Shown here one piece after another: positions 26,536 to 35,410 of a DNA stretch of 64,000 nt; the first letter of the stretch is position 1; the number at the start of each line of letters is the position of its first letter. The DNA comes from Nitrosomonas oligotropha. GTDB taxonomy: Bacteria; Pseudomonadota; Gammaproteobacteria; Burkholderiales; Nitrosomonadaceae. The DNA is taken from assembly GCF_900106555.1 (NCBI RefSeq), contig NZ_FNOE01000001.1:1-64000 (forward strand), read 5' to 3'. A program made the position numbers and the translations under genes. Below the pieces are notes generated by a model. It did not search any database and was not told the origin of the DNA. It saw nothing but the letters and a program-made list of their open reading frames with translations.

Positions 26536-27219
26536 TTAACTTAATTTATTACGACGAACATTCCAGCCGAGTACTGCAATACCAGCCAGTAAGAGCGCAT
26601 AGGTGGAAGGTTCCGGTATCGGTGAGATAGAAATCGCATCGAGGTCGAATCCTTGACTGGCGCCCAATACGTCAAGACCGCCGATGCCTACTTTGGTAAA
26701 TGCCGTAGCTCCGAGTCCAGCCAGGATACCCGCATAACCGGATAGATCCAAGGTAATTACACCGGCTGCATTGGTGGTAACGGTCGGTTGGATATTACCG
26801 CCATTGTCAGTCCAGAGAAATAATTGCGCGCTCTCACCGCTATCTCCGGTTTCCCAGATTTTGAGTATGTTGTTCGCGCTAAAATTGGCACCAAAGCCTA
26901 CTTCAATATAAGCGCCGGTGAAAGCTGTGCCCGAAACGCCAGGCTCACCCGGTAGCGATAAAAAACGATCGTCGGGTGCTCCCAATACCGAGCTGCGCGC
27001 TTCTGCTTCTGTCAAGACAATTGGAAAGCCGCCTGACAGAGAACCGCCATAAAAATCCCCTGGAAAACTGCCGCCGACACTACCCCGAAGCAATGTGTCC
27101 GTGGTGCTGCCAAAGGTTTCTGCCGCTGCTGACACTGGGGACAGTGCGATAGCGCCGAGAGATAGTGCAACTAAAGAAGAATGGAAATATTGCTTAACTT
27201 GATTGATTGAACCCATCAT
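26536..27219 (-). CDS. PEP-CTERM sorting-signal protein
   Basis: This 227-residue exported protein has an N-terminal signal peptide (SLVALSLGAIALSPVSAAAE) and a C-terminal sorting tail: PEPSTYALLLAGIAVLGW followed by the basic NVRRNK. This is the PEP-CTERM motif recognised by exosortase EpsH, which anchors or releases proteins into extracellular polymer. The middle part is Gly- and Thr-rich and not identifiable. Strong ribosome site aaggag precedes the ATG at 27219. Exosortase itself is not in the window. Confidence 0.88.
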   Translation of the reverse strand: MMGSINQVKQYFHSSLVALSLGAIALSPVSAAAETFGSTTDTLLRGSVGGSFPGDFYGGSLSGGFPIVLTEAEARSSVLGAPDDRFLSLPGEPGVSGTAFTGAYIEVGFGANFSANNILKIWETGDSGESAQLFLWTDNGGNIQPTVTTNAAGVITLDLSGYAGILAGLGATAFTKVGIGGLDVLGASQGFDLDAISISPIPEPSTYALLLAGIAVLGWNVRRNKLS

Positions 27220-27338
27220 CTTACTCCTTTGTTGTGAAAAATCATTTAACTGCACGTTTCATACTACTCTCTAATAGGATAGAGATAAAATGTTTTACGC
27301 AAGTGTCACTGATGATATAAATTTTTTGTAGACGGTGT

Positions 27339-27878
27339 ATGAATGTTTACTGCATGCGCCACGGGCGCACGAATTACAACGACCTCGGCTTGTGTAACGA
27401 CGATCCTGGCAGGGATGTGTATTTGACGGAAACCGGCATCGCGCAAGCGCAATCGGCGGCGCATGAGCTGCGCGATGCGGCGTTTGAGCGCATTATCGTT
27501 TCACCGTTGCCGCGCACGCGTCAGACGGCGGAAATCGTCAATCGCCATCATGCCTTGCCAATCGAGGTGCACGCCGATCTTGCGGATATCCGCTCGGGGT
27601 TCGAGAGCCGACCGGTACCGGATTATTTTGCCGCGATTAGTCACGATCCGCTGCGGGCGCGCGTGAATGGCGGCGAGTCGTTGCTGGATCACAAGCAGCG
27701 CGTGCTGCGCTTTATCGATTGGCTAAAAGCGCAGCCGGAGAAAACCCTGCTAGTAGTCGCCCACGAAGAAACGATGCGGGTATTCGTCGCCTATTTTGAG
27801 GGCGGCATCGCAGATTCTCAATTGCGGGATATTCATGTGGGGAATTGCGAATACCGGCGTTACGTTTTGCACCGCTAA
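27339..27878 (+). CDS. Histidine phosphatase family protein
   Basis: This 179-residue protein has the catalytic CMRHGRTNYND near the start, SPLPRTRQTAEIV, and VVAHEETMRVFV with the second His. It is a PhoE/GpmB-type phosphatase of unknown substrate, distinct in sequence from the one at 20633. It converges with the gene at 27895. Confidence 0.85.
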   Translation: MNVYCMRHGRTNYNDLGLCNDDPGRDVYLTETGIAQAQSAAHELRDAAFERIIVSPLPRTRQTAEIVNRHHALPIEVHADLADIRSGFESRPVPDYFAAISHDPLRARVNGGESLLDHKQRVLRFIDWLKAQPEKTLLVVAHEETMRVFVAYFEGGIADSQLRDIHVGNCEYRRYVLHR

Positions 27879-27894
27879 TTCTGGTTTCACCGGT

Positions 27895-28992
27895 TCAGCG
27901 CGCCAGCCAGCCCAATCCTTTGGCGTGCAGGCTTTGGATATACAGCCGCTCGGGCGTTTCGGTCACGGCGGTGGTTTCCGGGTAAGCGCCGATGGGATCT
28001 TGCAGATCGGCGGTTACCGTGCCCTCTTCGTTAAATGCGATCACATGGCCATAAGCCTTGGGCACCGGCCACAATGCCCGCGGCAAGCGCAGCGTGACTT
28101 TGCGCAGCAAGGGTTTATCGCTCATGGCGTCGATGACCGGGTTACGCGGTTTGGCGAAGCCGAGCCAGAGTCTGCCGTCAAGGCCGCGCATCAGGTTGTC
28201 CGGGTAGCCGGGCAGATTGTCGAGCAGCACGGCAGCTTGCGGCGAACCTTGTGTAACATCGAGATCGTTGGCGGTTACGGCGATCTTCCACACGCGATAC
28301 CGGCCTGTTTCGTTGACGAACAGCGTTTGTTCATCCTGCGAGAGTGCGATTCCGTTGGCGAAACTCAATCCCCTGGCCACGATGCGCGCCGTTTTGCGCG
28401 CCGAATCGTACTCGAGAACGCGCCCGGTGGACGATTGCTCCATGATATCGAGAATGCTAGCTGCGAAAGTGCCGCCCCAGTCCTTCGGCGCAAACCGGGT
28501 TGAGGCGTCGGTGAAGTAGATCTTGCCGTTGGCCCCGACCACGACCGCATTGGCGTAGCGGATCGGACCACCGTTCACGGTGTTAATCAGAACGCGGACA
28601 GCGCGATCCGGTCCGATCGACAGCAATCCTTTCATGGCGTCGGCGGCGATCAGATTGCCGGCGGCATCGAAGCCGAAACCCAGCACACGCCCGCCGGTGT
28701 TGACGAATACTTCTTGCGCCGTGCCGTCGGGATTCATGCGCACGATATTGCCGCTAGCCATTGCGGCATACAGCTTGCCGTCACGCGCCAATGCGACATG
28801 TTCCGGCCCGGTTTCATCGCCCAGATCGATTAACCGGATGCCGCTAAGCCGGTTGTTCGCTGCATGCGGGCCGCTGTACCCCGGCGCGGCGGGTGCTTGC
28901 CAGCTCACCGGCTCTACCGGTACCGGCCATAAGATGAGGTACGCAGTCAGCGCCAGCGTGGCGATGATGAGTGTCCAACCGGTTTTTTTCAT
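27895..28992 (-). CDS. SMP-30/strictosidine-synthase-like beta-propeller
   Basis: This 365-residue protein has an N-terminal membrane anchor (residues about 5-22, WTLIIATLALTAYLILW) and a six-bladed SMP-30/gluconolactonase/strictosidine-synthase-like propeller: GPEHVALARDGKLYAAMAS, GKIYFTDAST, SFANGIALSQDEQTLFVNET, GYPDNLMRGLDGRLWLGFAKP. Such proteins are often lactonases or esterases on the periplasmic face. The substrate is unknown. Confidence 0.85.
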   Translation of the reverse strand: MKKTGWTLIIATLALTAYLILWPVPVEPVSWQAPAAPGYSGPHAANNRLSGIRLIDLGDETGPEHVALARDGKLYAAMASGNIVRMNPDGTAQEVFVNTGGRVLGFGFDAAGNLIAADAMKGLLSIGPDRAVRVLINTVNGGPIRYANAVVVGANGKIYFTDASTRFAPKDWGGTFAASILDIMEQSSTGRVLEYDSARKTARIVARGLSFANGIALSQDEQTLFVNETGRYRVWKIAVTANDLDVTQGSPQAAVLLDNLPGYPDNLMRGLDGRLWLGFAKPRNPVIDAMSDKPLLRKVTLRLPRALWPVPKAYGHVIAFNEEGTVTADLQDPIGAYPETTAVTETPERLYIQSLHAKGLGWLAR

Positions 28993-29207
28993 ATTCTGCT
29001 GTTAGTCCAGAAGGTTTAGTGAGCCTGCACAAACCGGTATTTTGTCATTTCATGGCGATTTCTGTAAAAATTATCGCTTGCGTGATCTACTTCCCAGCAT
29101 TCGTACATCCTGCCATACTGCAAATTGATTGGTTGACATCATTCCGGCAATAACTTCATGTGTGCGCCCGGACATACCGGGGGCTAAGAAATTGAAAGGG
29201 GAATTCC

Positions 29208-30482
29208 ATGACTCGGATCACTGAAATTATCAATCATGCGGGCCGATGGCTGGAGCAGCAACAGGATAAAGAATCCAAAGGATGGGGCGAACGGCGCGGC
29301 AGTCATGTCAATGTATTAAATACAGCCGAGGCTGTGATTGCGTTGATCGATAGCGGGGTTTGCAATGCGGGCACCGGCGCGATCCGCGGCGCGGTTGATT
29401 TTCTGCTGAAACATCAGACATTGGATGGTCCGGATGCCGGTTCATGGCCACGGGAATTAACCACGGACGAAGGTGAAACTGTTGATATTCCGGACTTGGT
29501 GCGAACTACCTATGCGATCCAGGCACTCATCAAGGCGGGTAAGGGAATCGACGAACAGCCTCTGCAATTGGCGTTCGTGTGGTTGCTGGGCCGCCGAAAT
29601 GAAAATACCAAAGGCTGGGGTTATGCGCGCGGCAAACCCGATGCGCTGATGCCCACGTGTTTTGCGCTGAACGCCTTGCTCGATGCTTACGATGCCTACC
29701 CCGGCGCGTATCAGACCCAGATTCAGGAGAGCCTGCAACATCTGGTGGAGGCTTACTATCACGAGGGTGGAGATGAAGTGCGTGGCTCATTCGGCGCGCC
29801 GGGGCCGTTGCAAGGCATTCATACCATCTATGCCGCACTGGTATTGCAAATCGCCCGCGCTAATAACCTGAGCCGGTATCCGGAGCAGGAGAAGCAAGCG
29901 ATCGAATGGCTGCTGCGCAACCCTGATAAAGCCATCCGGTTGCGGGAAGAATGGGTGGAGATTGACCAAATCCAGGTTACGGATGGCCAAACCGGCGGTT
30001 ATGGGTTCATGGTGATGGCCGATACCTTATTGATGAAGCTGTTGCTGGGATCGGAAAGCGTCGACGACAAAAAAAGCGCATTGGCGCATGAAGCCATGCA
30101 TAGCCTCAAAGACAAGATTGATGAAAGCAGCGGTGCTTTTTACGGCCCGCGGTTATTTTCCTGGGCTACGGCAAAAGCATTATCGGCTTTGGCGGTGATG
30201 CAGAAGCACGCCGGTGCTGAATATCCCGATCTCCCCGCGCGGACGCCAGAATCCCGTACCGAGTCCGGCGGCTGGAAAACTGGCCCTGTCATTATCGGTT
30301 TCGTGACTTTGCTTTCGGGACTGGGTTTTTATCTGATGGTCAACGATAAATTCGGCTTGCTTGAATTCAGCTTCTTTGTCGCGATGATGCTGGCGGCGCT
30401 GCTGGCGTACGGTGCCATCGGCGAGAAAACCTTCAGCGAGCTATTCGGCAGCGTCGGCGGTTTATTAAAAAAGGGTAAATAG
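29208..30482 (+). CDS. Prenyltransferase/squalene-oxidase-repeat protein
   Basis: This 424-residue protein has repeated alpha-alpha toroid motifs (NTAEAVIALIDSGVCN, DLVRTTYAIQALIKAGKG, TKGWGYARGKPDALMPTCFA) as in terpenoid cyclases and prenyltransferase subunits. Two C-terminal membrane segments (about 352-378, then 385-405) anchor it. I do not see the DXDD or QW catalytic signature of squalene-hopene cyclases, so the catalytic role is open. It is followed by an HAD gene 53 bp downstream. Confidence 0.75.
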   Translation: MTRITEIINHAGRWLEQQQDKESKGWGERRGSHVNVLNTAEAVIALIDSGVCNAGTGAIRGAVDFLLKHQTLDGPDAGSWPRELTTDEGETVDIPDLVRTTYAIQALIKAGKGIDEQPLQLAFVWLLGRRNENTKGWGYARGKPDALMPTCFALNALLDAYDAYPGAYQTQIQESLQHLVEAYYHEGGDEVRGSFGAPGPLQGIHTIYAALVLQIARANNLSRYPEQEKQAIEWLLRNPDKAIRLREEWVEIDQIQVTDGQTGGYGFMVMADTLLMKLLLGSESVDDKKSALAHEAMHSLKDKIDESSGAFYGPRLFSWATAKALSALAVMQKHAGAEYPDLPARTPESRTESGGWKTGPVIIGFVTLLSGLGFYLMVNDKFGLLEFSFFVAMMLAALLAYGAIGEKTFSELFGSVGGLLKKGK

Positions 30483-30535
30483 AAAACAAACGATGAGCTG
30501 CGCTGCATGAACGGCTGTAATGTGAGAACGGTGCC

Positions 30536-31204
30536 ATGATTGATACCATCATTTTCGATGCGGAAGGCATTGTCATTGATACTGAAACGATCTGGGACAA
30601 GGGGCAGGCGATTTTTCTACAACGCCGGGGCTTTGTCTATGATCGGGAACGGATCAAACCCTTGCTTACTGGGCGCACGCTGGCCGAAGGTGTGGAAGTC
30701 ATGAGGCAAGCGTACCGGTTCGATGGTGATACCGAAGCCTTGGCGCGCGAGCGTGCGGATATCGTGCGTGAGCTTTTTATTCATGAGACTGCTTTTATCG
30801 AGGGCTTTCTGCCATTCTACGAATCCGTGCGCAGCCGCTACAAAACCTGTGTCGCAACGGCGATGGATCAGGATCTGCTGAAACTCGTCGATCAGCACCT
30901 CAATCTTTCAGCGTTGTTTGAAAACAGAATCTATACGCTCGACAAAGTCGGTTACCGCTCCAAGCCGAATCCGGATATTTTTCTGTATGCTGCGCAACAG
31001 CTTGGGTCAGCGCCGGAACATTGCGTCGTCATCGAAGATGCGCCGCATGGGATCGATGCCGCAAAAAGCGCCGGGATGTGTTGCATCGCGATCAGTACAA
31101 CGTATGATCCAGGCAAATTGCAAAAAGCGGATTTTGTCGTCAATGCATACGCGGAAATTGACCTTGCCGCCGTGGATCAATACGCATCGATACCGATGAA
31201 ATAA
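30536..31204 (+). CDS. HAD-superfamily hydrolase, unusual motif I
   Basis: This 222-residue HAD protein resembles beta-phosphoglucomutase-type enzymes, with a cap domain and the KPNPDIFLYAAQQL and VIEDAPHGIDAAKSAG motifs. Motif I reads FDAEG: the nucleophile Asp8 is present but the general acid/base at position 10 is Glu instead of Asp. The fold is safe; the activity may be altered. It converges with mtfA. Confidence 0.8.
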   Translation: MIDTIIFDAEGIVIDTETIWDKGQAIFLQRRGFVYDRERIKPLLTGRTLAEGVEVMRQAYRFDGDTEALARERADIVRELFIHETAFIEGFLPFYESVRSRYKTCVATAMDQDLLKLVDQHLNLSALFENRIYTLDKVGYRSKPNPDIFLYAAQQLGSAPEHCVVIEDAPHGIDAAKSAGMCCIAISTTYDPGKLQKADFVVNAYAEIDLAAVDQYASIPMK

Positions 31205-31214
31205 CCAGCAGGTA

Positions 31215-31979
31215 TCAGCGCCAGCGTTTTGCCGGGTCTTGACGGTAAAACAGCGCGAGCTGCTCGTACACGGACGGGAAATGTTCCTGCGTGACGAGCG
31301 GCAGTTCAAAAAAAGCTTCGCTCAGCACCGCGAAAAACTCCGCCGGACTCTCCGCCGCGTACGGATCGATCACGGTTTCCTGTTGCCGGTCGACCTGGCG
31401 GCAAAATTTCTTGTAGGCCGTGCTGAATACTTCGTGCCAGGTATACGCGCTCATATTGGCGTGCAGTTCCGGGCAACCGTTGGCGCCCTCGTACAGCATG
31501 TCGATCTTGTGCGCGAATTCGTGGATCACCACGTTTTCTCCCAAGTGTGAAACCGGTTCCAGTGCATCTTGCCAGGAAAGAATCAACGGCCCGTCAGACC
31601 AAGCCTCGCCTGACGCCGCGTGCTGCACATGGTGCACGATGCCGAATTCATCCTCGTAATCGTAATCCAGCATGAATTCGCCGGGATACACAATAATTTG
31701 GCTCCAGCTGCGGTAGTAATCCAGGTCAAGATTAAGAATCAGAATGCACGCTTGCAACGCAATCGTGGCACGAATTTCCTCGGTGATTTCCAATTCATGC
31801 GCGCCGTAAAATTTCTTGTCATGCAGAAATAACGTGGCGCACTCGCGCAAGCGCAAGAGCTCTTCAAGACTGAGTCCCTTCAGGCAACGCAAATGAATCA
31901 ATTTTTGCCAGACGGCATCGGCAATGCCCTCGTGCTGAAGGATCCGGTTACGGTGCCAATTCGTTAAGCTCCATGACAT
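31215..31979 (-). CDS. mtfA: MtfA-like zinc metallopeptidase
   Basis: This 254-residue protein matches MtfA, a zinc peptidase that in enteric bacteria binds the glucose repressor Mlc. The HEFAH zinc motif is at 153-157 and further ligands lie in the SPAEFFAVLSEAFFE region. Conserved YPGEFMLDYDYEDEFG is present. It converges with the HAD gene with an 11-bp gap. Confidence 0.9.
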   Translation of the reverse strand: MSWSLTNWHRNRILQHEGIADAVWQKLIHLRCLKGLSLEELLRLRECATLFLHDKKFYGAHELEITEEIRATIALQACILILNLDLDYYRSWSQIIVYPGEFMLDYDYEDEFGIVHHVQHAASGEAWSDGPLILSWQDALEPVSHLGENVVIHEFAHKIDMLYEGANGCPELHANMSAYTWHEVFSTAYKKFCRQVDRQQETVIDPYAAESPAEFFAVLSEAFFELPLVTQEHFPSVYEQLALFYRQDPAKRWR

Positions 31980-32242
31980 GCGAATAATCTCCGGGAAACT
32001 GCGGTGATCTTGTGTTTATGCCTTTGGACGGGTTATATAAAGGCGGTCTAGCGAGGATGAAAATAATACCTTCTTTTGTTCCGTTTTGCCTGAAATGGAC
32101 ACGGAGAAATACTAAGACCATGAGAATTCAGGTAGAATTGCACTGTTAGGTTCGTGTGGCAGGGCCAACGCCAAACGATTGAGAAATCGGATATAACCAT
32201 CAAGCCATAGTGTATTTTTAGATTTTTAGAGGAAGATTGTAA

Positions 32243-32437
32243 ATGAATTTTAAATTTAGCATCGTTTGTATTATTGGCCTGAGTATCGCCCTGATCGGTT
32301 GCGGCGGAGTTCCCGAAGCAAGTTCGGAAAATTGTTCAGGAAGAGGCATGGAATCATCGCTGACAGAATTCAAGAACGACGAAGCTGCACGCGAAGCCTT
32401 TATCGCTAAATGCGATGAACTGAAAAAAGCAAAATAA
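32243..32437 (+). CDS. Small lipoprotein
   Basis: A 64-residue protein with a type II signal peptide ending in the lipobox LIGC (Cys at about 20), then a charged, helical 40-residue mature chain. The size and clear lipobox argue that it is real. A strong rho-independent terminator follows 87 bp downstream. Function is unknown. Confidence 0.8.
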   Translation: MNFKFSIVCIIGLSIALIGCGGVPEASSENCSGRGMESSLTEFKNDEAAREAFIAKCDELKKAK

Positions 32438-32523
32438 GCATACAGCTGGAAATTCAAACCCGGCTGCGGGGATGGTTTCTAGCGCTTTGTAAAAAACTGG
32501 GAGTGAATGTTACTTCCAGCGAA

Positions 32524-32565
32524 CGGCGAATTGGAAGCACGTGCTTCGTTCGCCGTTTTTGTTTT
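32524..32565 (+). terminator. Rho-independent terminator of the small lipoprotein gene
   Basis: The arms CGGCGAA and TTCGCCG enclose a second palindrome (GAAGCAC/GTGCTTC), giving a long GC-rich stem followed at 32556-32565 by the T-rich tract tttttgtttt. It lies 87 bp after the lipoprotein stop on the same strand. Confidence 0.85.
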
Positions 32566-32644
32566 CATGGCATTGCGTGATGATGGCGCGGTTGCAGATT
32601 GCGGAGCGAGAGAATTCTCTTCGATTTCCCTTAGAAAAGATTGA

Positions 32645-32785
32645 GCCAGAAGGGATTTACTATATGAACATATCACCAAAGCAGCCAGGCTGATCGAAGA
32701 AACCGGCTACAAGTGGCGCTTGCTCGAACTACGGGAGTTGCAGCTAAGCTATCGGCTATCAGCGCGCACGATTCCGGTGCAATAA
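32645..32785 (+). pseudogene. C-terminal remnant of a TPR-type protein
   Basis: An open frame without a start encodes ARRDLLYEHITKAARLIEET followed by GYKWRLLELRELQLSYR and a stop. The pattern (helix, RLIEETGY, helix) is that of the last unit of TPR/NB-ARC-type multi-domain proteins. Nothing upstream continues the protein, so this is a decayed fragment. Confidence 0.45.
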
Positions 32786-32790
32786 CCTAG

Positions 32791-32934
32791 GGAAGCTTTG
32801 AAAAACGACTGCGCTCGCTCAAGCTGTGTTGAAATCAGGCTCAAAATGCTCATTTACCCAATGTAAATTGCGCTTTTTTACCTGATTTCGCCTTGCCTGA
32901 TCATCGCGCGCGTTACCTTTTTCAGAGCTTCTCC
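32791..32934. repeat. Imperfect 144-bp hairpin repeat
   Basis: Left arm starts ggaagctttgaaaaacg and right arm ends cctttttcagagcttctcc, which pair. Inner pairs aaatcagg/cctgattt and catttac/gtaaat are visible. This is the layout of intergenic palindromic elements frequent in betaproteobacterial genomes. Its sequence is different from the hairpin at 16640. Confidence 0.65.
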
Positions 32935-32963
32935 AGCGTTCGCGTTAAAACCTCGGAATCTGA

Positions 32964-34670
32964 TTACACCTGCACTTCCTGCGACAACGCTTCTGCTTCC
33001 CCATTGGAAAGCATGAACACGCGGTCGGCGGCGTTGATGATTGCCGGTTGGTGCGAGACCGCGATAATTGTCAAATCCTTGGATAGATTTTGCAGTGTTT
33101 CGCAGATGGTGCGCTCGCTTTCCGGGTCCAGTGCGCTGGTGGGCTCGTCCAGAATCAGGAACGACGGGCTGTGCGCCAGCGCCCGGGCAATTGCAATCCG
33201 CTGGCGTTGACCACCGGAGAGCAATCCGCCGCGTTCACCGACTACGGTCAGCATGGCATCCGGCAGCGCGCTGACAAAATCCCAGGCGCCGGCCTGGCGC
33301 AGTGCGCGTTCGGCATCGTCGGCGGTGAGCGTTGGTTCGCCGACCAGAATGTTATTCAGTATGGTGTCGTGCAACAAAATGGTGTCTTGCGAGACATAGC
33401 CGATCATGTGGCGCCATTGGCGCAGATTGATGTCATGCAGTGAAACCCCGTCGATGCGGACTTCGCCGGATTGTGGTTCGGTTAAGCCGCACAGTAAATC
33501 CAATAGTGTGCTTTTGCCGGCACCAGATGGCCCCATCACGGCGGTAAAAGTATTCACCGGTATTTCGATATTTAGGTCCCTAAATATCACTTTGCGATCA
33601 TAATTGAAGCGCACATGGTGCAGCGTAATGCCTTGTTGCAAAGTGGGTTGCAGTGTTCCAGTCGCTCTTTCGGCGGCTGCGCGCGCGCCTTCAGCGGCCT
33701 TACGCAACGCCCAGTAGGCGCTTTCTTGCGCGGCCAGTTGCTGGTGCCGCCGCTGCGTCTTGTTCAACAAGCCGAGGATACGCGTCAGCAAAAATACCAT
33801 CAGCATGACTTCCGGCAGCGACAACTCCCATACCACCAGGGCGAGATACAAACCGCTAGCGGTCAGGGCGGCCAGAATAGGCTCTTGCAGCGCGTTCAAT
33901 GCTTCCCGGTTCATCACTTCGCGGCGCGTGGCTTTTTCCAGTTGCTGCGTTTGTTCGCGCAAGATAGCATCGGCTACGTTATCGCGCGCCATCGCTTTGA
34001 GTGATTTCACCGAACTCAGCACATCCGACAGGTAGGCGAGCAAATCGCGCAACAAATGGGTTTGCTTCGTGCCCGCGCGGCGCGTGGCGCTGACTAAACT
34101 GTTGAGCACAAACAATAGAAACGAGCCGATAATCAGCGAGGCGAGTGTGGCTTCCCATGAAATGAATAATGCGACAATGGCGTATACCAGCACCTGCACC
34201 ATGAGTGACAGCACATTGACGCTATGCTCGAAACCATTGGCGGCGCGGTAAGCTTCCGAAGCGATGGAGTTGGCGAGCGACCCGACTGGCTGGCGCAAAT
34301 AATATTGCCAGCGGCTGGCCAGCAAGGCTTCGATCAGATCCAGACGCAATGCGGTGGCCACATGCGCAACGGTATAACCGACCTGACGGTTGGCCAATAG
34401 CAGCACCAATCCCTTGAAAAACATGCCGCCGACGATGATGATCAGAATGGTATCCAGCGTGGGATCGATGCCAATATCTTGCAGCGCTTTTTCCATGAAT
34501 TTGCCGATGCCGGAATCGCCCGATCCGCCGGATTCACCGACTGCGATCGATATCAAAGGCAGTAAAGCGGTCAGACTCAGCCCTTCAGCAATACCGGCAA
34601 TCAGCAGCGCAACGAGCACAAAGGCGCTGCGCTGGGGGAAGACCATAATGTACGTATATAAAGTCCGCAT
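32964..34670 (-). CDS. ABC exporter, fused membrane and ATPase domains
   Basis: This 568-residue half-transporter has an N-terminal membrane domain of about six helices (residues 15-310) and a C-terminal ATPase with Walker A GPSGAGKST, signature LSGGQRQRIAIARAL and Walker B LILDEPTSALD. It resembles lipid or peptide exporters of the MsbA type, but the substrate is not identifiable. The C-terminus lies close to a convergent repeat; lolD is 47 bp upstream on the same strand. Confidence 0.9.
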   Translation of the reverse strand: MRTLYTYIMVFPQRSAFVLVALLIAGIAEGLSLTALLPLISIAVGESGGSGDSGIGKFMEKALQDIGIDPTLDTILIIIVGGMFFKGLVLLLANRQVGYTVAHVATALRLDLIEALLASRWQYYLRQPVGSLANSIASEAYRAANGFEHSVNVLSLMVQVLVYAIVALFISWEATLASLIIGSFLLFVLNSLVSATRRAGTKQTHLLRDLLAYLSDVLSSVKSLKAMARDNVADAILREQTQQLEKATRREVMNREALNALQEPILAALTASGLYLALVVWELSLPEVMLMVFLLTRILGLLNKTQRRHQQLAAQESAYWALRKAAEGARAAAERATGTLQPTLQQGITLHHVRFNYDRKVIFRDLNIEIPVNTFTAVMGPSGAGKSTLLDLLCGLTEPQSGEVRIDGVSLHDINLRQWRHMIGYVSQDTILLHDTILNNILVGEPTLTADDAERALRQAGAWDFVSALPDAMLTVVGERGGLLSGGQRQRIAIARALAHSPSFLILDEPTSALDPESERTICETLQNLSKDLTIIAVSHQPAIINAADRVFMLSNGEAEALSQEVQV

Positions 34671-34717
34671 AAGCCGGTTACAAAAATAAATCAGAAATCA
34701 TTGGATTGTTTACAGGA

Positions 34718-35410
34718 TCATGACGCATCGGATATGTCGCATAAAACGCCGTCGATCAATTGCTGGATGCGCTGAGCGCGATTGGCCAGGCGCGTATCGT
34801 GCGTGACAACGATCAGGCTGGCGTTGATTTTATGATTTAACTCCAGCATCAAATCAAATACATGCTCGGCCGTTTTCCGGTCCAAATTCCCGGTCGGTTC
34901 GTCCGCCAGAATGCAGGCCGGTTGTGTGACCAACGCGCGTGCCACCGCAGCGCGCTGGCGTTCTCCGCCGGAGAGTTCGCCGGGGGTATGCGTCAGGCGG
35001 TGGCTCAAGCCGACCAGTTTGAGCATATCGGCGGCGCGGTCGTAGGCTTCCTGGTTGGGTAGGCGGCGGATCAGCAGCGGCATGGCGACATTTTCCAGCG
35101 CACTGAATTCCGGCAGCAAATGATGAAACTGATAAATGAAGCCGAGTGAACCGTTGCGCAAGCGGCAGCGTTGCTCTTCACTGATCTGCGCGATATTCTG
35201 TCCGAGAATCCGGATGTCTCCGCTGCTCGGCGCATCCAATCCGCCGAGCACATGCAGCAGCGTGCTTTTGCCGGAGCCGGATGAGCCGACGATGGCGAGC
35301 ATCTCGCCCTTGATCAAATCCAAATTGACGCCCTTTAACACCGGAACGGCCAGATCGCCTTGCGAAAACTGCTTAGTCAGGTTGCGGCAGGAAATAACCA
35401 CATCATTCAT
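34718..35410 (-). CDS. lolD: Lipoprotein-releasing system ATPase LolD
   Basis: LolD is the ATPase of the LolCDE complex, which extracts outer-membrane lipoproteins from the inner membrane for LolA. The 230 residues show Walker A GSSGSGKST, signature LSGGERQRAAVARAL, Walker B ILADEPTGNLD and the LolD-type QFHHLLPEFSALENVAMPLL. Its start overlaps the lolC stop by 8 bp. Confidence 0.96.
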   Translation of the reverse strand: MNDVVISCRNLTKQFSQGDLAVPVLKGVNLDLIKGEMLAIVGSSGSGKSTLLHVLGGLDAPSSGDIRILGQNIAQISEEQRCRLRNGSLGFIYQFHHLLPEFSALENVAMPLLIRRLPNQEAYDRAADMLKLVGLSHRLTHTPGELSGGERQRAAVARALVTQPACILADEPTGNLDRKTAEHVFDLMLELNHKINASLIVVTHDTRLANRAQRIQQLIDGVLCDISDAS

